Source of the DNA: Microdochium bolleyi
Lineage: Eukaryota; Ascomycota; Sordariomycetes; Xylariales; Microdochiaceae
DNA length: 64,000 bases
NCBI GenBank assembly: GCA_001566295.1
Contig: KQ964245.1
Coordinates: 377,524-441,523 of the forward strand
Reading direction: 5' to 3'
Positions within the stretch are counted from its first letter, which is position 1; the number at the start of each line of letters is the position of its first letter. Shown here piece after piece: positions 11,099 through 22,321 of this stretch. A program made the translations under genes and the position numbers. The notes under the pieces were generated by a model, which did not search any database, had not been told where the DNA came from, and saw only the letters and a program-made list of their open reading frames with translations.

Positions 11099-13336
11099 CC
11101 TGGCGGTTGTGAAAGGGCGAATTCTGCGAAACAGAGTTGCGAATTCGGGCCCGAGGAATCTTTGGAAACTCCTTGACTGATGAACAAGGAGTTGGGAGAA
11201 GGGGTATGAAGAGAGATTGAGAGAAAGAAAGAAGAAGAGTGAGCTTCGTCCGTCGAGGAGGGCGTGGAAGTTTTTTGTACGCGGCGAGCTAGAGCTCCTG
11301 GATGAGCTTGAACCCCACTCCACCCAAATTGCTGCACGAGCATCGCGGGGCACCACAATCACACAATCTTTGGCCCATTCATCATTGATCGCCCCGGTCC
11401 CTCTTCCTCTGGAATGTGTCTGGCCTTGCCCCTCGCCCACCCAGCCTCAAAGACTCGCAACCAGCCCTCTGATACTTCTTTAGGCAATTGATGGCTCTTC
11501 GTACCCCTCTGCCACCTCCGCCCCCTCTGGACCGTCTGAGCCTCTGAGCCTCTGAACCTCTACGATCCCCCGACCGCCCGTCACCTCCGGATGTCTGCCA
11601 CGTCAGGTCTGGGCCGTGTCGACCAGACCGTGCTCGCCCAACCACCTCTTCTGTGCTGAGCGACGGAGAATGCTGCATGCATGTGGTTGCCCCTCACCGA
11701 CCACGCCAAAACCCGCCGATTCAGGGTCCGAGAACGGGGGCCCTAGCAGTCCACCCCAGCAGAAAAGTTCAGGCTAAGAAATGGCATCATGGCGGTCTCA
11801 CGACAGATGATTGGTCAGTCGGCCTGCGGCGGCTCGGCGGCGGCCAGAGGGACAATTGGAAATGACAGCCCGCCGAGCCGCCTGCCAGGTCGATCAGGCA
11901 CTCGTGGACCTTCTCGAGCCAGTCCGGTGTCTGGGGCCACGTTGAAGCGGCGAGGAGCTTGAGCTCTGATGCCTCGAGTGCGACGTCGATCCGCTTCGGG
12001 GCTCCAGACATGCGCTGCTGTGTGGCTCTGGTGCCTGCCAATGCTACCCACTCGAGCCACTTGATCGGCCAGCCCTGCAGCGATTATGCTGACTCGGCCG
12101 CGCCCAAGCGACATGGGCACTGTACTCTCCGAGACCTTCTCGACCTGCCTGCCCCGCGATAAACCTTTGCTGAGCACGGTCCCGTCCGACCTTCGGCGAC
12201 TTCAGTCCTGTCCCACCCCACGTCGGCCTCACCGCCCTCGAGAGTCGATCTGTCGACTCCGTCCCGTGCCTGTCGGCGTCTTGCCTCTTGGAGGTGAGAC
12301 CGACCAGGGGGCTGGGCGAACGAGCGAGGACTGAAGAAGTGACCGAACATGGCTTGCTGCGTCGCTTGGCACTGTCTCAACCAATGCCGCTTGCAAACAT
12401 TCGCAACGTGCGTGTCTGGCTCACGAATGAGGCGGCGGGGATCCTTTACGAGACACAGTGTCGCCTGTCAGAGGATGCAGCAAGCACATCATGTCGGAGT
12501 ACACTTCATGCTAATCCTAACTCAGCGCGCGATTGTGAGAATTTTGGACGTACCCAGTGCAAGTGAGCTAGAACGCCATGATCGATTAGTAACCTTTGCT
12601 CACTCCGTTACGGGATGGGCTCGGTGATCCTCGGAGACATGCAGATCTGTGATAAGACGAGGCTGTCATGACCGCTCTGCAGCTGCGCTGTTCGAGTGCA
12701 TGATTCTTCCCAAGACAGATCTTCCAGCAATAATCTGCACGATTGGCTGCTATCAGGAAGCTGGCCAGCGCAGATGTCTCAGCCACGGCACGTTCGTCTG
12801 GCAGAAAGTCCCTCGGGACAGCCCCCAGTTACCAAGGCGGTCTGCTAACACGTGTGAAACGATTTTGATTAAGAACCGACATGATGGCTCAGGCAGCGAA
12901 TCAGACCCTTTCCAACTTGAAGTATGAGGCGTCGTCGAGACAGTATGATATCGTATTGGTACCTAGCAGAAGCCACCACAGGTCCAGATATTCAGAGGTT
13001 CGGTGATTTTCTAGACACACTACAGAGCCTCGACTCGAATTTGTCCACAACAAGCTCCAAAAACACGTTCTCGCGAGCGCAGCAGCCTTGTGGACTGCAC
13101 GTGGATAAGACGTGCTTCTAAGTCATTATTCGCCACGAAGACGGATCACGAAATGTCCACGATGCTTGGGAACTTGGACGTTTTGAAACGCTACTTGTTG
13201 GGAAAACATCTTCCGGGCCGTCTTCGTTTACAGCATATTATTCTACAGCTCGCCTCGAGCCGACTGATCAGTATTGACGACTAAAAAAAAATCAGCCGGA
13301 TCATGGAGGATCTGTGAGCCCCCGAATCTTCTTGGC
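11099..13336. other. Methionine synthase 5' flank and intergenic region
   Basis: This 2.2 kb contains no convincing coding frame. The part nearest 11098 is the 5' leader and promoter of methionine synthase, and the distal part contains the MAP1 3' region. A CT-rich run with repeated CTCTGAGC/CTCTGAAC units lies around 11534-11561. A similar CTCTGAACCT repeat occurs at 7831-7852 on the other side of the same gene. Confidence 0.5.
11781..11790. promoter_or_regulatory. Candidate CYS3/MetR sulfur-regulator binding site
   Basis: ATGGCATCAT fits the palindromic consensus ATGRYRYCAT described for the Neurospora CYS3 and Aspergillus MetR bZIP regulators of sulfur genes. It lies about 680 bp upstream of the methionine synthase start. 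About one match per 64 kb is expected by chance, and two further exact copies occur elsewhere in the window, so the call rests mainly on its position. Confidence 0.3.
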
Positions 13337-14812
13337 CTATGCCTCGGTCGGCGGCATCGATATAGGTCCACCAGGTGATTCTGGTGTTCGCGCTGTGAGG
13401 ACTTCGACGCCAGTCTCGGTCACCAGCATGGTATGCTCTGTGATTCGGAGGTTAGCATAATTCACAACATGACACAATCAGCAGCATTGCACATTGAATG
13501 AACTCACCAAATTGTGCGGTCCGCTTCCCGTCTGCGGTCGCATTCGTCCAGTTGTCCGGCCAGGACACCTCCCTCGCGCTGCCCAGCGTGATGATGGGCT
13601 CGATCGTGAACGTCATGCCCGGCTTGCACACGCCGACGACCTTGTTCTTGGCGTAGTGCGCGATCCACGGCGGCGGATGGAACTCGGTGTTGATCCCGTG
13701 CCCGCCCCAGGTCGGGATCACGGTGCACTTCTGCGACCTCGCGAACTTCTCGACGACCTTGCCGATCTCGCGGAAGGGCGTGCCGGGCTTGATGATGGCG
13801 ATGGCCCGGTCGAGCGCCTCGCGGGTGGTCTCGATGATGCGGATCGACTCCGGGTCCGACTTTGCGCGGTCGCCCACGTAGTACGTCTCGTTGACGTCGG
13901 CGTGGTAGCCGCCGTGGTAGAGCGAGATGTCGAGGTTGATGATGTCGCCGTCGAGCAGGACGCGCTGGTCCGGGATGCCGTGGCAGACAATCTCGTTGGG
14001 GGATGTGCAGAGGGACTTGGGGAAGTTGTGATAGTTGAGTGGCGAGGGATACGCCTTCGTGGATCTGGTCAGCGATCGATCAAGCAGATATCGAGATCAA
14101 AGGGGTGGCTCACCTCGCGCTCGACACAGGCCTTGTGGCAGACCTCATCCAAGTAATCCGTCGTGACGCCAGGCCTTAACTCCGCGGCGACAATGTCGAT
14201 AACTTCGCGGGCATACCTGCAGACTTTGCGCATCGCTTCCTGAGCGGTGGCGTCGAGGATCTCGATCTTGGTCTTGTGCAGTCGCATCTCCTTCCGGGGT
14301 ATGCCTGTAATAGCCCAGTCGGGATGCTTTATCGACTTGGGGACCTCGCGTCTTGGGGACAGCGGGTACACAGGCAGCACGGAGCCCGTGAAGAAGAATT
14401 TCGGGAATGGGTTATACGGGCCTAGAATATTATCAGTCTGACTTTTCATATCTTCTCGAGAGCACGCATATTCGTGGGATCTCACCATTCCGAGATCTTA
14501 CTTGCACTTGCAGGGCCTTGTGTACCGCTTTGTGCTCACCCTGTGGTTGCGGAACTTTGTCAGGTCATGCCCCTCATCATTGCGCAAGAAGATCATTATT
14601 CGTGATGAACCTACCCAGCTCTTCTGGAAGCACTCCTGCGAGCAGAAGAAGCTGTCCTTCACGCCAAGCTTGAGGCACGTCGGGCACTGCAGATCGCCCG
14701 CATCCTTGTCGCATTCTGCTCCTAGGCACTTGCGCGGGCCGGCACTGCTGGCTTCAACTTGCGTGGGGCCATCGAGCGCCTCGCTCTGAGATCGGGTCTC
14801 TGTTGGAAGCAT
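13337..14812 (-). CDS. MAP1: Methionine aminopeptidase, type 1
   Basis: Removes the initiator methionine from nascent proteins at the ribosome. Five exons: 14812-14615, 14540-14502, 14437-14114, 14054-13508 and 13437-13337, giving 402 residues. The N-terminal zinc-finger region (about residues 29-75) has Cys pairs in CLGAEC, CPTC and FCSQEC. It is completed by GEHKAVHK, encoded on a 39-bp microexon. The peptidase fold follows, with metal ligands in NLDIS, HADVNET, the GGHGINTEFH segment, FTIEP and QFEHT. The last intron splits the codon of the final ligand Glu (G|AG). The fourth exon appears to use an AAG acceptor, because only this joins ERE to the conserved AYPSPLNYHNFP without loss of frame. 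The C-terminus is short (PGGPISMPPTEA). Confidence 0.95.
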
Positions 14813-15638
14813 GGCCTGGTTGAGGATTTATATCGTCGTGGGTGTGTGTGAGAGCAGCAGAAAAAAGTGTCTGAAAGCGCTGGTGTGGAGGGGCTGAAGT
14901 GGCGCTCCACGCCCTTTGCAATACATGTGCTCGAGTGTGCAGTTTTCCTCGACAGCATGCTGGAGGCTTTCTCAACATCTGCTGGACCAGCTCATATATT
15001 TTTCTTGAGATGACCATTTCTCAATCATGGAACGGTTTCTGTTCTTCTACAGCGTCTCGACTTCGTGGTGTGATTATAACTAACAGGCCTCAACCATGGC
15101 TTTAGAGTGACGAACAGATGAAATCGTGTCTTTGCGTTCAACTAAGCTGCCAAAAAATATCATACAATAACCGATCCGTTCCTCTTTAATAAGTGGCTCA
15201 TCTTTACGACTCGCGAATCTATAACATCGCTACTTCAATGATATTCAGATCTAGGCCATGGAGGGTCAAAATGAATCAACTCAGATTAGATGTTCTTCAC
15301 CAGAACACCTGCGTATTCTGACCATCACAGGCCCAACTCGGCAGGACCCAAACTAACCTGAGGATCTCACCCAGAAAGTGAGCCGAAATGTGGTATGCAT
15401 CGTGCCTGCCTGGCCAGCGATGCTCGAGGCTCTCTGGGTGTTGCCGCTCCCGTGCTGAAATCGCTATGAACTAAATGCCATCACCAAACGGAATGCACCT
15501 GCCCCCAAGCCGTTGCACGGTCTTGCTATTGGGACCTGCAGTTTGTCCAAGGTAAACAGTCATCAGTCCTGCACCACTCTGCGTGCTGGCATCATCCCGT
15601 CATCCTCCACCCAGCATCGACCCGGCACACTCGACATC
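14813..15638. other. Divergent intergenic region
   Basis: Lies between the MAP1 start (minus) and the disordered-protein gene (plus) and holds both promoters. No additional coding frame or RNA gene is supported. Confidence 0.5.
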
Positions 15639-18350
15639 ATGAGCTGCTGCGCCCACATCGGGTGCGGCATTCGCTCGCCTGTAGAGGATCCCTCCTCACT
15701 TCCAGCACGGCCTCGAGCGAGAAGACGATCCATCTCTCCGGCTCCCCGGTACGAACCTCGCAGGGCACTCTCACCAGGTCTGATCTTGCCACCACCATCC
15801 CAGAATGACGCGATCATCCCGCAGACGGCCGCCCAGCTATCTCTTTTCTCTGACGACTCAGATGACGACGGTGACCGGAACGGACGTGATGAACGTGGCA
15901 ATTCGGTGAAAATATATGCCACCAACTTTGGTGCCCTCCGAACACGGATCATCCGCCGGCTGTCACAGAAGGCATATGCCAAGAAGGATCCGTATCACAG
16001 AGTTGGCAACAGCGAGGAAGAGCTGGCTCGCCGTGCGGAGCTCAAAAGAGCACGGCGAAAGCGGATCGAGCGAGAACTGCATCAAGATGGCCGCAAGGGC
16101 AAAGATAAAGATAAGCAGCCAGAGGAAGGGGCCATTACACCCGAAGAGGTGACTGCGGGTGGACCACGAGACAATCTCGAGTTTGACATTTGGTTGCGGG
16201 CAGACGCTCGGGCTGGAGACCATGGATTTGACAAATTCACGGGCAAGTCTCAAGCTGGAGTCCACAACCAGGCGGACGCAGTTGAGAAGGCACATCGTCG
16301 CCGGAGCAGTTGTCCCGACACGCCCATATCCATGCCGTGTTCACCACACCACAATGTCAGCTTGAGAGGGCACATATCACTTCCCCAGATTCCTCCCACG
16401 ATCGCGAAGGACTCCGACTCACTATTCTGTTCAGTCATGGCAGCTGACAACATCCATTGCTTGCTGCCGAACTCGGTGCCAGTTGTGGTTGTAATACCCC
16501 ACGAAGAGTCTGGTGAAGCATCCGATGAGAAGTCCCAATCGTGCACAACAGAGATGAAGGAAACACCAGAGGACCGCAGGCCGAAAGTAAATCACGACGG
16601 AGCTGACCATACGCACAGCTGTTCACAAGGAGTACCCATCATTGTGGCTGACCATGCAGATGCCACCATGCGTGGAGAAAATCCCACCACGCTCCTCGAC
16701 AGCGAAACATTCCACAACTTCTTCAATGAAGACTCGCCTCTAGATACATGGCTTCGAACTCAAGGCATCCAAGCACTCTCCCTGTGTTCAGAGAGGACGA
16801 GTGACAGCGCCATGTCCGATCATCAAGCCACCCCACAGTCTTTGTCGTCCCGGAAATCAGTCGACAGCAAGCTCCACGCACTGCCTCTCAAACAGCGCTC
16901 TCATAACCGAGTCAAGTTATTCCCAAGTCCGATTAACGGCAGACCACAAGCGGAACGGCCGAGCCACTTGGTCCTGTCCCCCGACGGTTTAGAGCACGGT
17001 GCGCTCGACATATGCAATCATCCTGTTCAGCCGCCGGGTTCTTCAAGATGCGGCTCCTCAAACTATGCCACAAGGTCAAATAGCAATGACTCGATTTTGA
17101 GGCCAGCACGCGCTGAGCAGAGTAAGAAATACTTCAATCTCATCGATACCGATGAAGGAGGCACTGATACAGGGGCAGACCAACACTGGGCAGCCGAGAA
17201 CGACAGAGCCAACGAGTCCCGGTCGAGTTCGTACCAGACAGCGTTCACCACCATTGATCCTACGAGAGCTGCAGACCGTGTCCCATCCCAGCGATGGTGG
17301 GAAGTCACGAGCGGACCAGCTTCGATCGAGCAAGACTCCGCGAGCGTCGAACGAAGGGAATCTGAGTTGCTGTCCGTCGCGACAAGGTTTGGCAAGACAG
17401 GTGGTCCTTCGAAAATCGCTGCGCCGACCACGAGCAAGTTTGGCGAAGACCTCGTCGTTGTGAAGAGAGGAAAAGAGAACAAGTCGCCAGTGCTTGCGAA
17501 GATCCAATTCATGCTAGTCTTGGGATCTCAGAAGAAAAAGGAGACCTTGAAAGATCTCCGTTCGGACAGACTAGCGACTGAGCGCCCACAAAAGTCAGAC
17601 CAGAACAGGCGGCCGCCCGCACCAGGATTCGCGCTCACGTGTGATCCTCTGCCAGTGCGGCCAAAGAAATCACTATGGCAAAGACTCCTCATAGCTAGCA
17701 CTATGGGGCTCCGTCGTTCTTCCGCCGATACACAAGGTCCTCCCTGGAAAGCAGACAATTATGACACAGCATTGACAGCGCAAGGGGCTAGTCTACTAAT
17801 TTCGCCAGCGCTGAAATGTACTTCTAACTCGCCGAAACAGACCATGCAGGAGCCCTCGACATTGCTGGGAGACCCTGTCAACACTATCAAGAGCGTTGCA
17901 ATGATGGATTCACTAAACCAGTGCACGGAGATAGACGGACTGGATGTCGCACCGATCGGCGACATGTCGGACATACCACAGGCTCACGATGTCGGTCTTA
18001 CTACCAAAGGTGCAAACTTCCTCGAAGAATCCCAGAAACCAACTATGCGTAGAACATCCACAGCCAAATGCGACAAACTCACACAAAAGACACAATCATT
18101 GTACGACGATTGTGCCCAGCAACACGCTCAGGAAGACAGCGACTCAGCCACCAGTAGCCGGGCAGAGACTCTCAAAAGGTCTAAGTCCAACATTGAGCAC
18201 AGAGCATCGCGACGCAAAGCTCGACCTGACAAATTCATGACCTGGCATGGAGCACCAGCAAGACAGCGTATCCTCTTCGATAGCACGCTCGAGTTCAGTG
18301 CCCAACTAGAGCAAGCTCTGGTGGATGCTAGACTCATGGTGCTGAAGTGA
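15639..18350 (+). CDS. Large disordered protein of unknown function
   Basis: A single open frame of 903 residues from the ATG at 15639 (MSCCAHIGCG). The same frame is open to an earlier ATG at 15513, giving 945 residues. I prefer the inner start because the extra 42 residues look like leader sequence. The protein is polar and rich in Ser, Arg, Asp and Pro, with no recognised fold. Visible features are an N-terminal Arg/Ser-rich stretch, an acidic SDDSDDDGD patch, and a basic alpha-helical segment (ELARRAELKRARRKRIEREL, about residues 128-147) that could form a coiled coil. The C-terminal block (DKFMTWHGAPARQR, FDSTLEFSAQLEQAL) looks more ordered and may be the conserved part. The long uninterrupted frame supports a real gene. 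No function is assigned. Confidence 0.75.
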   Translation: MSCCAHIGCGIRSPVEDPSSLPARPRARRRSISPAPRYEPRRALSPGLILPPPSQNDAIIPQTAAQLSLFSDDSDDDGDRNGRDERGNSVKIYATNFGALRTRIIRRLSQKAYAKKDPYHRVGNSEEELARRAELKRARRKRIERELHQDGRKGKDKDKQPEEGAITPEEVTAGGPRDNLEFDIWLRADARAGDHGFDKFTGKSQAGVHNQADAVEKAHRRRSSCPDTPISMPCSPHHNVSLRGHISLPQIPPTIAKDSDSLFCSVMAADNIHCLLPNSVPVVVVIPHEESGEASDEKSQSCTTEMKETPEDRRPKVNHDGADHTHSCSQGVPIIVADHADATMRGENPTTLLDSETFHNFFNEDSPLDTWLRTQGIQALSLCSERTSDSAMSDHQATPQSLSSRKSVDSKLHALPLKQRSHNRVKLFPSPINGRPQAERPSHLVLSPDGLEHGALDICNHPVQPPGSSRCGSSNYATRSNSNDSILRPARAEQSKKYFNLIDTDEGGTDTGADQHWAAENDRANESRSSSYQTAFTTIDPTRAADRVPSQRWWEVTSGPASIEQDSASVERRESELLSVATRFGKTGGPSKIAAPTTSKFGEDLVVVKRGKENKSPVLAKIQFMLVLGSQKKKETLKDLRSDRLATERPQKSDQNRRPPAPGFALTCDPLPVRPKKSLWQRLLIASTMGLRRSSADTQGPPWKADNYDTALTAQGASLLISPALKCTSNSPKQTMQEPSTLLGDPVNTIKSVAMMDSLNQCTEIDGLDVAPIGDMSDIPQAHDVGLTTKGANFLEESQKPTMRRTSTAKCDKLTQKTQSLYDDCAQQHAQEDSDSATSSRAETLKRSKSNIEHRASRRKARPDKFMTWHGAPARQRILFDSTLEFSAQLEQALVDARLMVLK

Positions 18351-18678
18351 ATACATGCCAGGGGGCAATGACGAGCATATCGTAGGCGGGCAAGACTAGT
18401 TTGGACATTCTTTATGTGGCAATGAAACTCGGGGATGGCAAGCTGAAGCAGGCTAGATGCAAGAAGCTGTATCCTTGCTTGCATTAGACAGGTATAGACA
18501 GGTGTAGACACAGAGCTTTGGAGATTATGTTTATCCCGCGGACGAGCTTGTCTAGAATAGAAGATAGGTCTCGACACTTCAACAGCAAAGGCTCATTCTG
18601 AATTTGTTATGGCCCATGGATGCGAGGCTAGAGGAAAAACAATTACCTTTGTCTATTGCGTTTCTCTAAGCAGAGATG
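18351..18678. other. Convergent 3' intergenic region
   Basis: Separates the 3' ends of the disordered-protein gene (plus) and the MFS transporter (minus). No gene seen. Confidence 0.5.
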
Positions 18679-20805
18679 TCATGACTTTTCGTCTCGCTGA
18701 CCACTTGACGTCGTCGCAACTGGCCCCTCACACTTTGCTGCTGAAGTCGTTTGACCATCGTTACTATTCTGAGCCTCGGTACCCACGTGCGACGACTCGC
18801 TCATCTGCCGTCTCTGCCGCCGCCGCTCCTCCTTCCTCTCCAATTCCTCCTTCTGCTTCTTCAGCGCGATGCAGAACTTGCTGCGGCTCCTCAGGCTCTC
18901 GCCCTTCCACACGAACACGTAAGGGATGACGCACATGAGGGCGCTCAGCCCGCCGAGCAAGCTGCACGCGCCGCTGATCCCCAGGCGGGCGAACATGGGC
19001 GTCGTGGCGAGGGGCAGGACGACGGCGAAGATGCTGCGGGCGGAGGAGGCGGCGGCGTTGGCGGACGCGGCGTAGACCTCGTACGCGTCGGTCAGGTAGT
19101 TGAGCAGGGCCATGAAGATGAGCATGAAGCCGCAGCCGAACGGCAGCCCCGCGAGCATGGGCACGGCGAAGTGGACACGGGGATTCGCGGACCAGCCGAG
19201 CCAGAACAGGGAGACGACGAAGAGCGGCCCGCCGAGGAATGCGAGCGGCAGGCGGCGCGACTCCTCGCGGTGCGTCCAGGAGGCGTGCCGCGCGCGGGCG
19301 CGGGCCAGGAAGCCGTCGTAGAACATGAAGATCGGGATCGAGGTGAGGGCGCCCGCGCCGATGGGCATGAAGCACAGCCCTGTGACGCCCGGGCTGAGGG
19401 CGTAGACTTGCTGGAAGATGAGGGGGAAGGCCTGGAAGGACATGTAGAATATCGAGCTGGTGAATGTCAAGTGTCAGTGATGTCGAGCTTGAGGCAAGGA
19501 ATGTGACATAGCACGTGGCTCTCCACTGCTGGGGAAGTTACTTACTACACCAAGCTCAGATACAGACAGGTCGCCGTGACGATCGGCTCCGTGACGAGCA
19601 TGCGGACAGGGCGGGTGAGCACGACGGTGATGAGCTCCTTGTAGTCGCGCATCTCGAGCTCGGTGGCGGAGTACACCTCCGCGCCGGGGTTCTCCTTGCG
19701 CAGCTTCCTGGCCCGCCGGGTGAGCAGGACGGGGCCGTACGTCTCGGGGATCAGGTAGATCGGGACCGCCGTGAGCCCCGCGTACGCGAGGCCGATCCAA
19801 AAGACCCAGCGCCAGCCGATCGTGGGGCCGCAGAAGCCCGAGATGACGGGCGCGAAGAGCGGGCCGAACACCGTGGTGGCCATGAACCACGCCATCGCGC
19901 GGCCCCGGGTCAACGGGTCGCCGTACATGTCTGCCATGACGCCGCTGACGGCGGGGATCGGGGCGCTCGCGAAGATGCCGACGAAGAAGCGGAACACGAG
20001 CAGGGCAGGCCAGTTTGGCGCGAGCGCGCACGCCATTGTGGAGATCATGAAGAGCGTGAAGGTGGTGCATGTTACTGGTCTGCGACCAACGTACTCGGTC
20101 AGTGGACCCCCTATTCAGTGTGTTAGTCAAACTTGTGGTCGTGAAGGTGTAGAGGAGGAAAGTGATGAGAGCTGGGCATGGAATGGCAGACTCACAGAGA
20201 AGCGGACCGAAGACGAAGCCGATGAGGAAGACCGAGATGGGCAGGACGAGCTGCGCCTGCCCCGTGACGCCAAAGTCGGCGGCAATGTTGGGGATTGCGA
20301 GACTGGGCAGGGAGCTCCCCATGGTGCTATTGATGATGCAGAGCATGCATGTGATGAGGATGGCGACCTTTTTCGTCTTTGAAGCCAAGAGCTGTTAGTT
20401 TTATGCCCGCAGCAGTTGGGAGTTTGGACTGGCGACACTCACAGTCGAAAAGTTGTACGGGTTCTCCGGGTCGTCGATGTCCCACGAAACAACGGCCTTT
20501 TCGTCCATTGTCTCGTTTCCACTGCTGGTGCCGCCGCCATTGTCACTGCCATCGTGGTGGTGGTCGACCTGGAGGCCAGTGCCGGCAGAGAGTCCTCTGT
20601 CCGCAGCCCTCGTCTCGTAGGCCTCCTGGGCATCCCGCTCGCTGATGCTTCGCACAAGGTCTGCGAGGCCAGGCGTGGCCAAGGCTTCGTGGCTAGTGCC
20701 AGCTCCGCCTGCTGAGGAGATAGACGGAGTCGTCACTTGGCTCAGGCGTGCATGCCCGGCCTGTTGGCTGTTGGGGTCCGCCGGTTTGGACGAGGTCGTT
20801 GACAT
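18679..20805 (-). CDS. MFS multidrug/polyamine-type transporter (DHA1-like)
   Basis: Major facilitator transporter predicted to act as a proton-coupled exporter. Exons 20805-20443, 20391-20196, 20110-19546 and 19456-18679 give 633 residues. About 120 polar N-terminal residues, ending DIDDPENPYNFS, precede the first membrane helix (VAILITCMLCIINS). The MFS motif A reads LLWGPLTEYVGRRPV and is reconstituted across the second intron. Further conserved pieces are LVFRFFVGIFASAP, MATTVFGPLFAPVISG, IGWRWVFWIG, FYMSFQAFPLIFQ and a last helix before KGESLRSR. The C-terminal tail is Lys/Glu/Arg-rich, then Ser/Thr-rich. The PENPYNFS element and motif A are typical of fungal drug:H+ antiporters of the 12-helix class. 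Substrate cannot be read from the sequence. It is divergent from the indoleamine dioxygenase gene. Confidence 0.9.
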
Positions 20806-22321
20806 TTTGGACTGGCAGTCAATGCCACGATATGGAACAGGACAAGGAGCAGCTCATCGTGCGGACGACGACTCGCCAGGCTCTGCCCGCAGAAACCAGA
20901 GCCAGACAATACTGCCCAATGCCCAGCGATAGGGAAATGGCGTATGCAGCGGCAGAGGCGCCGAGGGCCGGCGCGGTGCGGGACGGTGGAGCGGTCCCCC
21001 CATGTTGACACCGGAGCGAGTGCGCCTACGCTATCAGTCCGGGGGCATGCAGTCATGACCTGCGTCTTGTGTGCATCGTTGAGGCCGAAGGGGCGAGAGC
21101 TTGAGGACCCCTAGAGGCTGGAGGCCGGACAGTAGCGTTGCTGGCCGGGCTGGGGCTTGCTGATTGGCCCTAGTGCGTGCGATTGCGGACGACGAGATGC
21201 ACAACTGCGGAGGCGGTGCGTACAATAGGAAAGGGTGCGGCCCCCCGCAGTTTCTGGGGCAGTCTTTATCCGGAGCATCTGGTCTGGGGCGTCGGGAATA
21301 AGAGAGGTCGTGTTTGGGCCCGTGGTCAGCCCGGTCTTCTGATGGGGTGCTAAGACGCTCTAGGACGAGGTTGTTGTTACCAGGCAGGGCTGAGTTCAAC
21401 TCGCGGCTTCCCTCCCATCACCTGCCTGTGATGTCATCCGTCCCTTGCATCCCAGATGGCTGCCCGCAGACAGCGCAGAGCCTCACTGCAACTACACTCT
21501 AAAAGGTGCAGATCAATGGTGCAGATGAACAGTGATTAGTTGCACGGAGACCGTGAAACACCTCCAGCCCCCATGACAGATCATACATTCCAAAGCAATA
21601 TGTGGACACAGACAAGGCAAGAGTTCCACAAGTTACACGCATCGGTTGCGCAGCTGCACACATGGTGAACCCCGGGCGGAAACTCTGCAGACGAGGTGCT
21701 GACTTCGGCCGACGTCTATTTACTTGCTTGTCTCAATCGAATGAGAGCCAGAGCAGAGCACAGATGGCGTCAGTGGCCAGGCGTGGTCATTGTGGAGCGT
21801 GCCTTGGTTTTCTGCACAGTCCCGATCCGAAGTTCCGCATCCGCGCGCCGCCTTCCGGGGCCGGGACCCGGCCTCGTGCGCCCCAGCCAGCACCCTTCGG
21901 CGCCGGAAGGCCTGTGCTCGTGCTCGGATCAGCCTGGATGGCACCGCCAACACCCGCTGCCGACGGCGTCGTCTGGTCTTGTATGCCCAGTCCGTCCTCC
22001 TCGTCTCGCAGGCAGACCGTGACCGCTCCTTGTCTCTTGCAACTTCGACACCAGAGCCACATAACCACCTCAAAGACTGCCGGTTTCAGCCATACGACTC
22101 GGTCGCAACCAATAGACTTACACGGTGACACTACTATCAAAGTCAACAGCCCTGCAAATACTTCCAACGACTACGACGACACGAGACGAGAAACGACAAC
22201 TGCAAGAGATCGCTCGCAAAAACGTGGACACTCATTCCGGCTTGAGGTTTCCTCATCAACATCACTTACACGCACTCCCCACACACCACTTACACAACAT
22301 ATTCAACAACACTAGCTCACA
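20806..22321. other. Divergent promoter region between MFS transporter and IDO
   Basis: About 1.5 kb with no supported gene. An open frame at 21602-22315 (plus) has random composition and runs directly into the dioxygenase leader, so I treat it as 5' leader sequence. A CCAAT box lies near 22109, about 210 bp before the IDO start. Confidence 0.5.

Noticed and set aside
21602..22315. 237-codon frame upstream of IDO
   Set aside because: Random composition, ending next to the IDO start; treated as leader.
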